Shown piece by piece: positions 9,353 to 16,452 of a stretch of 64,000 bases of DNA. The stretch comes from Candidatus Melainabacteria bacterium (lineage in GTDB: Bacteria; Cyanobacteriota; Vampirovibrionia; Obscuribacterales; Obscuribacteraceae). Below the pieces are notes generated by a model. That model was not told the origin of the DNA and did not search any database. It saw only the letters and a list, made by a program, of their open reading frames with translations. Made by a program: the position numbers and the translations under genes. Where the stretch lies: contig PLXC01000050.1 in the NCBI GenBank assembly GCA_003151275.1, positions 1 through 64,000 on the forward strand, in the 5' to 3' direction. Within the stretch, counting starts at the first letter, position 1. Each line of letters begins with the position of its first letter.

Positions 9353-9389
9353 GTTTGCCTGGCTTTAAGTCCGGCAGATAGTTGCAAAC
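9353..9389 (+). promoter_or_regulatory. Possible S6:S18-binding leader hairpin of rpsF operon
   Basis: GTTTGC (9353-9358) pairs with GCAAAC (9384-9389) and encloses a CTGG/CCGG inner stem with a bulge containing CCG. Leaders of rpsF operons in many bacteria carry a hairpin with a CCG element that binds the S6:S18 complex for feedback control. The resemblance is by eye only. A second hairpin, CCTGC-GAA-GCAGG, lies at about 9411-9423 just before the ribosome site. Confidence 0.35.
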
Positions 9390-9447
9390 TTGTAATACAA
9401 ACGTCCCTTGCCTGCGAAGCAGGACAGACGACCAGAGGGGAGAACCA

Positions 9448-9768
9448 TTGGCCAGCAACGTTATAAAACCATACGAAGTTGTCTACATCATCAGGCCAAA
9501 CCTTGATGAAGACGCAGTAGACAGAGTAGTCCTTGCCGTTGAAGAATTCATCAAAGGCACTGGCGCTACGATTGAAACAACCGACAAGAAAGGCCGCCGC
9601 CGGCTTGCTTACGAAGTCGACAAAATGCGCGACGGCTATTTCGTCCTCACCATTTTTCACGGCAAACCAGACACGATCGCGGGCATTAAACGGATGATGA
9701 CTATTTCTGAAGACATCATTCGTTCGCTGATCGTCATTCACGAGAAAGAGTCAGCAAAGACTCTGTAA
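9448..9768 (+). CDS. rpsF: 30S ribosomal protein S6
   Basis: Small-subunit protein that pairs with S18 on the platform of the 30S subunit. About 106 residues from a TTG start at 9448, the family's usual size; the start is set by the strong GAGGGGAGA ribosome site at 9435-9443. The hallmark opening (KPYEVVYIIRPNLDE) and the RRLAYEVDKMRDGYFVL strand-loop-strand are present. It opens the rpsF-ssb-rpsR operon, an order found across bacteria. Confidence 0.95.
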   Translation: MASNVIKPYEVVYIIRPNLDEDAVDRVVLAVEEFIKGTGATIETTDKKGRRRLAYEVDKMRDGYFVLTIFHGKPDTIAGIKRMMTISEDIIRSLIVIHEKESAKTL

Positions 9769-9793
9769 TACCCACACCACATCAGGGATTTTC

Positions 9794-10273
9794 ATGAGCT
9801 TAAGCAAAATAGTTGTCTCTGGAAGAGTAATAAGAGCACCTGAAAAGCGCTTTACTCCATCCACAAACGTTGCAGTGACTGAGTTTGCGATTGCGGTGGA
9901 ATCCGCGCCGCGCTCGGATGGTGCCACTGAAACTGCTGCTGTCAAAATCGTAACCTGGCGTGATCTTGCCGAGCGTTGTGCTCAAGAGATCAAGAAGGGT
10001 GATTTAGTTGCTGTCGACGGACGGCTGCAGATCAACAACTTCCAAGGACAAGATGGTCAGCGTCGTCGTGACGTTGAAATCGACGCAATCGCGGTCGAGA
10101 ACTTGTCGGCGACGGTTGCCGGTGGCAGCAGCGGCATCGCAACAGATGACAGTTATGCAGCAGAGCCAAAGTTAGCTCGTGCCGGCGCCAAGGCCGGCGG
10201 TCCCAAAGGGCAACCAAACAAGGCAGAGGATCTCGACGCCATCTTCGCATCCGAAGACGAGATCCCATTCTAA
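9794..10273 (+). CDS. ssb: Single-stranded DNA-binding protein
   Basis: Binds ssDNA in replication and repair and recruits partners through its tail. The N-terminal OB fold (about residues 1-110) begins MSLSKIVVSGRVIRAPEKR and includes VKIVTWRDLAERCAQEIKKGDLVAVDGRL. A short Gly/Ala/Pro linker follows, then the acidic tip ending DEIPF, the partner-docking peptide. It lies 25 bp after rpsF and 21 bp before rpsR. The linker DNA around 10183-10203 (GCCGGCGCCAAGGCCGGC) loosely resembles the dispersed GCCGGC repeat, perhaps by chance. Confidence 0.95.
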   Translation: MSLSKIVVSGRVIRAPEKRFTPSTNVAVTEFAIAVESAPRSDGATETAAVKIVTWRDLAERCAQEIKKGDLVAVDGRLQINNFQGQDGQRRRDVEIDAIAVENLSATVAGGSSGIATDDSYAAEPKLARAGAKAGGPKGQPNKAEDLDAIFASEDEIPF

Positions 10274-10294
10274 ATAAGGAAAGAGGAAGGCATT

Positions 10295-10531
10295 ATGCGT
10301 CAATCAGCAGACTCACCACCACGTCGCCGGAAGACATGCGGCTTTTGTGCCGATAAAGTGGATTTCGTAGACTATAAGGATCCAAACCGTTTGAAGAAGT
10401 TCGTCACCGAGCGTGGCAAAATTCTTCCCCGTCGCATCAGCGGCAACTGCGCCCGTCACCAACGCGTCCTCACCGTCGCGATCAAGCGTGCCAGAGACAT
10501 CGCCCTCATGCCTTACACAGCTGACGGCTAA
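10295..10531 (+). CDS. rpsR: 30S ribosomal protein S18
   Basis: Partner of S6 on the 30S platform. 78 residues with the typical core [28 protein letters not shown]. It keeps the CGFC plus CARH residues of the zinc-binding (C+) form of S18. A strong AAGAGGAAGG ribosome site precedes the ATG. Last gene of the rpsF-ssb-rpsR operon. Confidence 0.95.
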   Translation: MRQSADSPPRRRKTCGFCADKVDFVDYKDPNRLKKFVTERGKILPRRISGNCARHQRVLTVAIKRARDIALMPYTADG

Positions 10532-10647
10532 ACCGATATTTGCTGCACGACCCTACGCTTATAATGGTTATAGATCGCGGCTCAGCTGTGACCTATGCTT
10601 GACTTGGCACTTAATGTGGACGCCACAGAATAGTGTTGTAAGATCAC

Positions 10648-10746
10648 TATGCTGAGCAGCTTGCTGCATAAGCTGTCCTCGGATTATGCTGAGCAGCTTG
10701 CCGCATTGGCTACAGGATTATGCCAAGCAGTTGCTGCAATGGCTAA
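10648..10746. repeat. Three tandem degenerate copies of the GAGCAGCTTGCTGC repeat
   Basis: TATGCTGAGCAGCTTGCTGC at ~10649, a second copy near 10686 (TTGCCGC variant) and a weaker third near 10720 lie about 35-37 bp apart. The connecting sequence of copy 1 includes TCCTCGGAT. The same core plus TCCTCGGAT spacer recurs inside the carboxylase gene at 50434-50467, and relatives lie at 50681-50740 and 51745-51786. It sits between rpsR and tRNA-Leu. Function unknown; the core is partly self-complementary. Confidence 0.65.
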
Positions 10747-10763
10747 TCTGCGATTCCCACAAT

Positions 10764-10846
10764 GCCGAAGTGGTGAAATGGCAAACACGCTACGTTCAGG
10801 TCGTAGTGAGAGCAATCTCTTGGGGGTTCAAGTCCCCCCTTCGGCA
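10764..10846 (+). tRNA. tRNA-Leu (anticodon CAG)
   Basis: A full class II cloverleaf can be drawn. Acceptor arms GCCGAAG and CTTCGGC end in discriminator A. The D arm contains GTGAAATGGCAAACAC. The anticodon stem CTACG/CGTAG holds the loop TTCAGGT, so the anticodon is CAG, reading CUG. The long variable arm GAGA-GCAA-TCTC is typical of Leu. The T arm is GGGGG-TTCAAGT-CCCCC. CCA is not encoded. It lies 32 bp before infC and may share its transcript. Confidence 0.95.
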
Positions 10847-10878
10847 GATTTTAGTTCCCCACTGACAACGAGGTGATA

Positions 10879-11478
10879 TTGAGCGTAGACAAAGGCGATC
10901 CCCGCCGACCGGAAGCACGACGAGACATGCCACTCTTAAACGAGAGGATTCGTGACCGCGAACTTAGATTGATCGATGAAGACGGCACTCAGTTGGGAAT
11001 TGTCCCGACCAGAGATGCGTTAAACACCGCAAAAGAAAAAGGATTGGACCTATTTGTCGTCCAGCCTGATGCCAACCCGCCTGTAGCCAAGATTATGGAC
11101 TACGGGCGATTTAAGTTCGTGCAAGAAAAGAAAGATCGAGAGACAAAGCGAAAGCATCACACTGTCGATGTCAAAGAGATCAAGATGCGCTACAAGATTG
11201 AGGAGCATGACTACCAGGTCAAGTTGCGCAACGCTCAAAAATTTCTCAATGACGGCGACAAAATCAAAGTTTTGACCATTCTGCGTGGACGCGAAATGCA
11301 ACACAAAGACATGGCCATGAAACTCATGCACAAGTTTGCCGATGAGTTGAAAGAAATCGCCTTGATGGACCGTGAACCAAAGATGGAAGGAAAGAGCGTC
11401 TTGATGATTCTCTCCCCCCTGAAACAACCTGGCGGCGGCAAACCTAGCATCGACCCCGGCGAGCTGCCAACGGTTTGA
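10879..11478 (+). CDS. infC: Translation initiation factor IF-3
   Basis: Prevents premature 30S-50S joining and checks start codons. The N domain has LLNERIRDRELRLIDEDGTQLGIV and the C domain KEIKMRYKIEEHDYQVKLRNAQKFLNDGDKIK; ~200 residues including a Gly/Pro tail. There is no ATG near the expected start. A GAGG(TG) ribosome site at 10870-10875 points to TTG at 10879; GTG at 10873 lies within that site and ATA at 10876 is also possible. A weak, non-ATG start fits the known self-control of infC in enteric bacteria and Bacillus, where IF-3 rejects its own start codon; here that is inference. An internal ATG at 10927 would trim 16 residues. Confidence 0.93.
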   Translation: MSVDKGDPRRPEARRDMPLLNERIRDRELRLIDEDGTQLGIVPTRDALNTAKEKGLDLFVVQPDANPPVAKIMDYGRFKFVQEKKDRETKRKHHTVDVKEIKMRYKIEEHDYQVKLRNAQKFLNDGDKIKVLTILRGREMQHKDMAMKLMHKFADELKEIALMDREPKMEGKSVLMILSPLKQPGGGKPSIDPGELPTV

Positions 11479-11481
11479 CCT

Positions 11482-11507
11482 GGGAGCGCCGGCATCTTGC
11501 CGGCATC
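11482..11507 (+). repeat. Copy of the GAGCGCCGGCATC dispersed repeat (hairpin)
   Basis: GGGAGCGCCGGCATCT followed by TGCCGGCATC. GCCGGCA-TCT-TGCCGGC is a perfect 7-bp hairpin. It begins 4 bases after the infC stop and could act as a transcript-end hairpin, but no T-run follows. Matches 8180-8206 (inverted) and 3041-3056 (partial). Confidence 0.65.
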
Positions 11508-11625
11508 TTTGCTGGCTTCTGGTGGCACCATGAACGGTGGCTGATTTGACGCGCACCGGATTTGATGGCGACGATTCAACACGACTCGTAAGAGTCTTAG
11601 ATCAACACGGAAAAGATCTCGCTTT

Positions 11626-12114
11626 TTATTTTGCAGATGGACTAGCGATAGGCTTGGGCACACTTGATGGTCTGGCGATTTGAGTGGCAGCCATTTTCCA
11701 CTGACCTTTGTCGAGCACCAACACTCTAGAAAAAAACATTTGCGCTGGTTCTTCTTTCGGAACGATGCGACGCGAGATGCCCTGGCTAACAATTACATTT
11801 GGTGCAACGGATTGAGACACCAACGCTGTGTCTTCGAGTTTGGTACCGGTCGGCAACTTTGCCATCAGTCCAGAAACAAGTGATTCGATGTTGCCGCGCC
11901 CTTGTTTGACATCACCCCATTCGTTTTGCATGGTGGCATTCTCAGTAAGAAGCGCACCCATCGCTTTTGCATCTCGTCGATTAAAAGTGTCAGCGTAATC
12001 AGACTGATATTTTTGTACGACGGCATCGACATCCTTCTGCGTGAGCGATTTAGCATGACCGACACTCGGCAAAGCGGCAAGAGAAAAAGCGAGAATTAGC
12101 CAACTTAATTTCAT
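11626..12114 (-). CDS. Secreted NTF2-like (SnoaL/DUF4440-type) protein
   Basis: 162 residues: a signal peptide (MKLSWLILAFSLAALPSVGHA) and then an NTF2-like alpha+beta fold. The pattern YQSDYADTFNRRDAKAMGALLTEN and a closing strand GQWKMAATQ are those of the SnoaL/SgcJ-type families. Members include small-molecule-binding and enzyme-accessory proteins, so no activity can be named. A Pro/Ser tail ends the protein. It lies 20 bp downstream of the PP2C gene on the same strand and may be cotranscribed. Confidence 0.7.
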   Translation of the reverse strand: MKLSWLILAFSLAALPSVGHAKSLTQKDVDAVVQKYQSDYADTFNRRDAKAMGALLTENATMQNEWGDVKQGRGNIESLVSGLMAKLPTGTKLEDTALVSQSVAPNVIVSQGISRRIVPKEEPAQMFFSRVLVLDKGQWKMAATQIARPSSVPKPIASPSAK

Positions 12115-12134
12115 GTATCGATACTCCCATTTAG

Positions 12135-12899
12135 TTAGCGCGTAGTTTTGGCTTCTTCGTAATAGTGAACTGCAACAATCGTCACATTGTCGTTGGCACC
12201 GTGTTCCTTTGTGCTGTCGAGCAACTTTTTGCAGGCTTCATCCGGCGTTCGGGAAGAACCAACCAGTGTGGCGATTTCCTCGTCTTGCAATTCCGAATTC
12301 AAACCATCACTGCAGAGAACAATCCAGTCACCCGGTCTAGTCTCGATTACGTTTTTGTCGACTTGGATAATGTCATGATGACCGAGGCAGCGTGTCAGCA
12401 AATTTTTGTAAACACTGTCGTATGCCTGCTCTTTCGTCAACTGCTTTTTTAGATACATTTCCATCACGACCGAATGGTCGAAGGTGATCGCGTTGGCCTT
12501 GCCGCCCCGGACAAGGTATGCGCGCGAATCGCCGACGTGGGCAATCTCCATTTTACCGTCTTCGGTTTGAGCAGCTATCACCAGAGTGGTGCCCATGCGG
12601 CTTGGAGAATCGTCCTTACCGGAAACACCATATATGGTGAGATTGGCCTCAGCAACCGTCTCGACAAGCCAGTCCTGCGTAATTCCTGAAAGTAAGCGTT
12701 CAGGCTTATTACTGTTCCATCGCTGTTTCACAGTGTCAATCGCCATCCTGCTAGCTACAGCCCCATCGCGGGCGCCGCCCATGCCATCAGCGACGGCAAA
12801 GACAGAGTCGTCCGGGCTGACAAAGTAATTGTCTTGATTCTCTAGTCGTTTCAGACCGCGATCGGTCACCGCGGCAGCACGCCACGATAGTTTCGTCAT
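12135..12899 (-). CDS. PP2C-family Ser/Thr protein phosphatase
   Basis: Removes phosphate from Ser/Thr, in opposition to Hanks-type kinases such as the one at 40163. Metal-binding motifs are intact: NQDNYF, FAVADGMGGARDG, AHVGDSRAYLVRGG and VLCSDGLNSELQDEEI, ending NDNVTIVAV. 254 residues, a minimal cytosolic catalytic domain. The ATG at 12899 has GAGGAAG five bases upstream; a GTG two codons earlier overlaps that site and is rejected. Confidence 0.92.
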   Translation of the reverse strand: MTKLSWRAAAVTDRGLKRLENQDNYFVSPDDSVFAVADGMGGARDGAVASRMAIDTVKQRWNSNKPERLLSGITQDWLVETVAEANLTIYGVSGKDDSPSRMGTTLVIAAQTEDGKMEIAHVGDSRAYLVRGGKANAITFDHSVVMEMYLKKQLTKEQAYDSVYKNLLTRCLGHHDIIQVDKNVIETRPGDWIVLCSDGLNSELQDEEIATLVGSSRTPDEACKKLLDSTKEHGANDNVTIVAVHYYEEAKTTR

Positions 12900-13128
12900 G
12901 TTCACTTCCTCAATTTTGTGTAATTCGCGTAGATGCGTCTCACAATACTATTCTACGGCGAACAGACTCGTCTGTGAATTCCCGAAAACGAGTAAGTTTG
13001 AAGCAATGGTACATTTAGACTCTGTTACAAAATTGCTTAAATTTCTAAGAAACAGTCTCTATATACCAATGAGATATAGATCGTGCCACCATATGCAACA
13101 CCAGCAAATTTAACACTTCGAGGTCGCT

Positions 13129-13515
13129 TCAAACCATTAGCACAGGTCCGGGGTATTGTGCCACCACCGGATCAATCGTCAGCAGAGTAATGCCCTCTGA
13201 AACTGCTTGAGCCACTAGAAGGCGATCGAACGGGTCTTTATGAATGGGTGGCAAAATTCGAATTGTGACAGCGTGCTCACTACTAATTTTCAATTCGCTA
13301 TATCCATTATCCAGTAATCCACGTCGCAAAAGGTTTGGATCTACGTTGAAGTCTTTGCGCCCGAGCGCAAATTTGATTGAAACTTCCCAGATGCTTGCCG
13401 CACTATAAATCAATTCATTTTGCTCGTCTTCAAGCAATAACCTAGCTGCATCGGATAATCGGTCCGACTGAGCAGACGCCCAAAGCAATAAATGCGTATC
13501 AAGCAAACACTTCAT
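13129..13515 (-). CDS. PIN-domain toxin of a VapBC/Phd-type pair
   Basis: Probable Mg-dependent RNase toxin. 128 residues with the PIN pattern: LLDTHLLLWA (first Asp), SIWEVSIK (Glu) and DPFDRLLVAQAVSEGITLLTIDP (last acidic cluster). These are the acidic residues that hold the metal. The start overlaps the antitoxin stop by ATGA, so translation is coupled. The LLDTHLLLW opening is the subtype paired with Phd/YefM antitoxins. Confidence 0.9.
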   Translation of the reverse strand: MKCLLDTHLLLWASAQSDRLSDAARLLLEDEQNELIYSAASIWEVSIKFALGRKDFNVDPNLLRRGLLDNGYSELKISSEHAVTIRILPPIHKDPFDRLLVAQAVSEGITLLTIDPVVAQYPGPVLMV

Positions 13516-13751
13516 GCGCTACCGTTAAATAATGCCTCGATCTCGTCACTGCCCATGGTATCAAAATCATCTGGCACGCTAAATTGACCATCCATGAATC
13601 CAATTCTGCGGATTTTGGAAGGTGAATCTAGAGGAACCACCTTAACCAACGGCTTCCCGGCTTTGGCAATGATGAATGACTCACCTTTAGATGCTCTATC
13701 CACCAACTTGGATAAATTCGTCTTTGCTTCGTGGATATTGACGCTTTTCAT
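13512..13751 (-). CDS. Phd/YefM-type antitoxin
   Basis: 79 residues: MKSVNIHEAKTNLSKLVDRASKGESFIIAKAGKPLVKVVPL is the DNA-binding Phd fold. The C-terminal acidic tail would wrap and block the PIN toxin. It lies directly upstream of the toxin and normally represses the pair's promoter. Confidence 0.9.
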   Translation of the reverse strand: MKSVNIHEAKTNLSKLVDRASKGESFIIAKAGKPLVKVVPLDSPSKIRRIGFMDGQFSVPDDFDTMGSDEIEALFNGSA

Positions 13752-13905
13752 GGCAACTCAAACAAGGTGGACTAAGTTTACTTAGTTTAGTTTATCAAGG
13801 GACTTTTGGCAACTCGCAAACGTTCCACTTATGAATCAAAACATTGAGGAATGATAGAGACTGAGCCGAGAATGGACATCAGGGGTGTTATTATGTTCAA
13901 TTCGT

Positions 13906-13959
13906 CCCCTCCTAACAAGCAGGGGCTCACGAATGCTCACTATTGTTCCTGACAATAGT
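13906..13959 (+). promoter_or_regulatory. Two leader hairpins before rpmI
   Basis: CCCCT (13906-13910) pairs with AGGGG (13921-13925). ACTATTGT (13939-13946) pairs perfectly with ACAATAGT (13952-13959). They lie 37-90 bases before the rpmI start, where L20 feedback or attenuation elements occur in other bacteria. The role is inferred from position only. Confidence 0.4.
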
Positions 13960-13995
13960 CGGCAAAACCTCATGATTAGCCACTGGAGCACTATC

Positions 13996-14205
13996 ATGCC
14001 CAAGATGAAGACCAACAAGGCAGCAGCCAGACGCTTCAAAATCACCGGTACCGGTAAGATTTTGCGCAAGCAGTCGGGCAAGCGCCACATCAATGAATGG
14101 ATGTCACCTGGCGTTAAGCGCAATTTGCGCGGCTGGGCGCCACTGGAAAAGTCACAACACGACAACGTAATGGAACTCTTCCCTTACCCCAAATACCTTC
14201 GCTAA
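13996..14205 (+). CDS. rpmI: 50S ribosomal protein L35
   Basis: 69 residues, near the family's 64-66. MPKMKTNKAAARRFKITGTGKILR is the canonical start, and KRHINEW...KRNLRGW fits the family. The ATG at 13996 has GGAG eight bases upstream; longer in-frame extensions have no homology. It precedes rplT as usual, but infC lies 2.5 kb away with a phosphatase and toxin genes between, breaking the classical infC-rpmI-rplT order. Confidence 0.95.
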   Translation: MPKMKTNKAAARRFKITGTGKILRKQSGKRHINEWMSPGVKRNLRGWAPLEKSQHDNVMELFPYPKYLR

Positions 14206-14217
14206 GGCGAATGGTTC

Positions 14218-14301
14218 GCTGGGCATCTGATTCTGTCTAAGGAAACTCCTCTCCGATGACGAACCGGAACGCTTCAGATCACTCTGACGTGAAAGCCCAG
14301 C
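14218..14301 (+). promoter_or_regulatory. Long-range stem in the rpmI-rplT spacer
   Basis: The 138-bp spacer holds GCTGGGC (14218-14224) plus ATCTGA (14225-14230), which pair with TCAGAT (14274-14279) and GCCCAGC (14295-14301), closing an ~80-base domain just upstream of the rplT ribosome site. Such a fold could mimic the rRNA site of L20. It is not matched to a known family. Confidence 0.4.
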
Positions 14302-14343
14302 AAACAAAACACACGACTCGTTTCATCAGAAGAAGGAGATGTA

Positions 14344-14817
14344 ATGTCTAGAGTCAAGCGTGGTAACGTTCTTCAGAACCGCCACAAGAAAATTCTCAAG
14401 TACGCCAAAGGTTTCCGCGGATCAAAATCAAAGCTCTTCATCGCTGCCAATCAGGCGTTGATGCAAGCATGGCGAAATGCCTTCCGCGATAGACGCAAGA
14501 AAAAACGTGATTTCAGAAGTCTCTGGATCACAAGAATCAATGCTGCATGCAGAATCAATGGACTGAGCTACAGCAAGTTCATCTGGGCAAACGACAAATT
14601 GGGCGTCACTCTCAATCGCAAGGTACTTGCCGAACTGGCAGTCAAGGACAAAGAAGCATTTGCCGCCCTGGCACTGAATGCTAAAAACCTTGCCGACAAA
14701 ACGCTCGCTGAAAAAGTCCAGTCAGACAAGAAGGCGCATGCAGATAGACAAGCTCGCGCCGAAAAGAAGAAACAAGCAGACAAGGCTCACGAGAAGACTT
14801 ACGCTACCGCTAAGTAG
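14344..14817 (+). CDS. rplT: 50S ribosomal protein L20 with C-terminal extension
   Basis: Early 50S assembly protein that binds 23S rRNA. The first ~117 residues are the normal family ([64 protein letters not shown]). The product is 157 residues, so ~40 extra residues rich in Lys/Ala/Glu/Asp form a charged helix-like tail. AGAAGGAG is an excellent ribosome site. L20 often represses its own operon; the structured spacer upstream suits this. Confidence 0.95.
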   Translation: MSRVKRGNVLQNRHKKILKYAKGFRGSKSKLFIAANQALMQAWRNAFRDRRKKKRDFRSLWITRINAACRINGLSYSKFIWANDKLGVTLNRKVLAELAVKDKEAFAALALNAKNLADKTLAEKVQSDKKAHADRQARAEKKKQADKAHEKTYATAK

Positions 14818-14853
14818 CGTTTAGTTCACCCTCCAAAGACAAAGTAGGCAGCG

Positions 14854-15657
14854 ATGAAGGTCACATCGATCAGCAGCGCGTCAAACTCTTTACTGAAAAA
14901 AGTACGGAGCTTGCAGCAACGTTCTGGTCGAGAAGAACTTGGGCTCTTCCTTTTGGAAGGGCCAAAGTTGCTCGTGGAAGCTAAGTCGAAAGGCGTGGCT
15001 GTTCAAGATGTGATCGTCAGCAAGTCTTACTGGAGCACAGGTTTTTCTGCCAATGAAGATCTGAATGTAGAAGAGATCACAGTTGTCGATGACAAGCTGT
15101 TTCGTGACTTGTCCACAACATCGACACCATGCGGCATCATCAGTGTTGGACGGATCAAGACGTTCAGTTTGGAAGACTGCTTCAAAGGCACCAAGACACT
15201 AATTGCGGTGGCGGAAGCGGTTCAAGATCCAGGTAACCTGGGCACGATGATTCGAGCGGCACTGGCATTTGGTGCGACTGGCTTAGTTGCCACTGCCGGA
15301 AGTGTGGATGCCTTCAATCCCAAAGTAGTGAGAGCCGCAATGGGCGGGCTGTTTGGCCTGCCAGTGGTTGTCGGTATCAAAATGGAAGAATTAGTCAGGC
15401 GGCTGAAAGAGGAAAATATCCGAATTCTAGCGCTCGACCCGACTGCTGAAAAACCATTTTGGGAAATAGAAATGAACCAGCCCCTTGCCTTTTTGTTCGG
15501 CAACGAGGGCAACGGGCTAAGTAGACAGGCAGCCCAATTGGCTGATGAGTTGGTATCAATTCCGATGACAGGGGATAGTGAGTCTCTTAATGTCGCCGTA
15601 AGTTCTGGTGTGGTTCTGTTTGAGTGCGCTCGACAGCGCAGCTCGGCGAAGCGGTAA
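14854..15657 (+). CDS. SpoU/TrmH-family RNA 2'-O-methyltransferase
   Basis: Probably methylates ribose in 23S rRNA or tRNA with S-adenosylmethionine. An N-terminal substrate-binding domain (LLEGPKLLVEA, ~1-100) precedes the SPOUT knot. Knot motifs are visible: AVQDPGNLGTMIRAALAFG, PLAFLFGNEGNGLS and SIPMTGDSESLNVAVSSGV. 267 residues. It follows rplT by 36 bp, a common neighbour in bacteria, and precedes tatC by 21 bp. The exact target nucleotide cannot be told. Confidence 0.92.
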   Translation: MKVTSISSASNSLLKKVRSLQQRSGREELGLFLLEGPKLLVEAKSKGVAVQDVIVSKSYWSTGFSANEDLNVEEITVVDDKLFRDLSTTSTPCGIISVGRIKTFSLEDCFKGTKTLIAVAEAVQDPGNLGTMIRAALAFGATGLVATAGSVDAFNPKVVRAAMGGLFGLPVVVGIKMEELVRRLKEENIRILALDPTAEKPFWEIEMNQPLAFLFGNEGNGLSRQAAQLADELVSIPMTGDSESLNVAVSSGVVLFECARQRSSAKR

Positions 15658-15678
15658 AATATCGCTTGGGTTATAAGA

Positions 15679-16449
15679 ATGACGACTAGTGAGTTTGAAA
15701 ATTTGGAAGAACACCTGGATTACAAAAACCAGGAAACTGCAGAAGAGCCGCCTGAAGGCTTGATGACCGTCGTCGAGCATCTCGACGAACTTCGCGGGCG
15801 CCTGATTAGATCGATTGTATATATCGCCGTGGCCTTAGTCGCCGCACTTTTTGTCACCAAGGATATCCTCCGTTATCTCGAAGCCCCAGCCGGAAACATA
15901 TCCTTCCAAGCCTTGTCTCTTGAAGAACCTGTGCTTGTCTTCTTCAAAGTAGCGTTTTACACAGCCTTGATCGCCTCCTCGCCGTTGATTCTTTTCGAGC
16001 TTGCGCAATTCATTTCACCCGGGCTGACTAGAAGAGAAAGAACGATCATGGCACCAATAGTGGTGGGCAGCCCGCTGTTATTTGTATGCGGAGCCGCCTT
16101 TGCATACTACCTTCTATTGCCGCCAATGCTGCACTTCTTCGGATCTTTCGGAGTAGGTGTCAGCCCGATCAACCAACGACTGGACTTCTACATTTCCTTG
16201 GTAAGCTCAATCCTCTTATATATGGGTTTATGCTTCCAATTACCAATTTTGATCTTCGCTCTATCTTTCACTGGCATCGTCAGCTCTCGATTGCTCCTGT
16301 CCATTTGGAAGTATGCAGTCGCTGGAATCACTGTCGTTGCCGCTGTCGTCACACCAGACCCGACTGCGATGTCGATGTTGATGGTGATGGGTGCATTGAT
16401 CGCACTTTATTTCTTGTCTATTTTGTTGCTGAAAGTTTTTGGTCGATAG
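15679..16449 (+). CDS. tatC: Sec-independent protein translocase TatC
   Basis: Inner-membrane receptor for twin-arginine signal peptides. 256 residues with six membrane spans. The cytosolic start carries the family signature VVEHLDELRGRLIRS, and SPGLTRRERTIMAPIV lies in the first cytosolic loop. The conserved second loop and VVTPDP near the last spans are present. An acidic ~30-residue extension precedes the core. No tatA is seen in the window. Confidence 0.95.
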   Translation: MTTSEFENLEEHLDYKNQETAEEPPEGLMTVVEHLDELRGRLIRSIVYIAVALVAALFVTKDILRYLEAPAGNISFQALSLEEPVLVFFKVAFYTALIASSPLILFELAQFISPGLTRRERTIMAPIVVGSPLLFVCGAAFAYYLLLPPMLHFFGSFGVGVSPINQRLDFYISLVSSILLYMGLCFQLPILIFALSFTGIVSSRLLLSIWKYAVAGITVVAAVVTPDPTAMSMLMVMGALIALYFLSILLLKVFGR

Positions 16450-16452
16450 CCG

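Noticed and set aside
10183..10203. GCCGGC-rich segment in ssb as another copy of the dispersed repeat
   Set aside because: The match is loose and the segment codes for a normal Ala/Gly linker of SSB.
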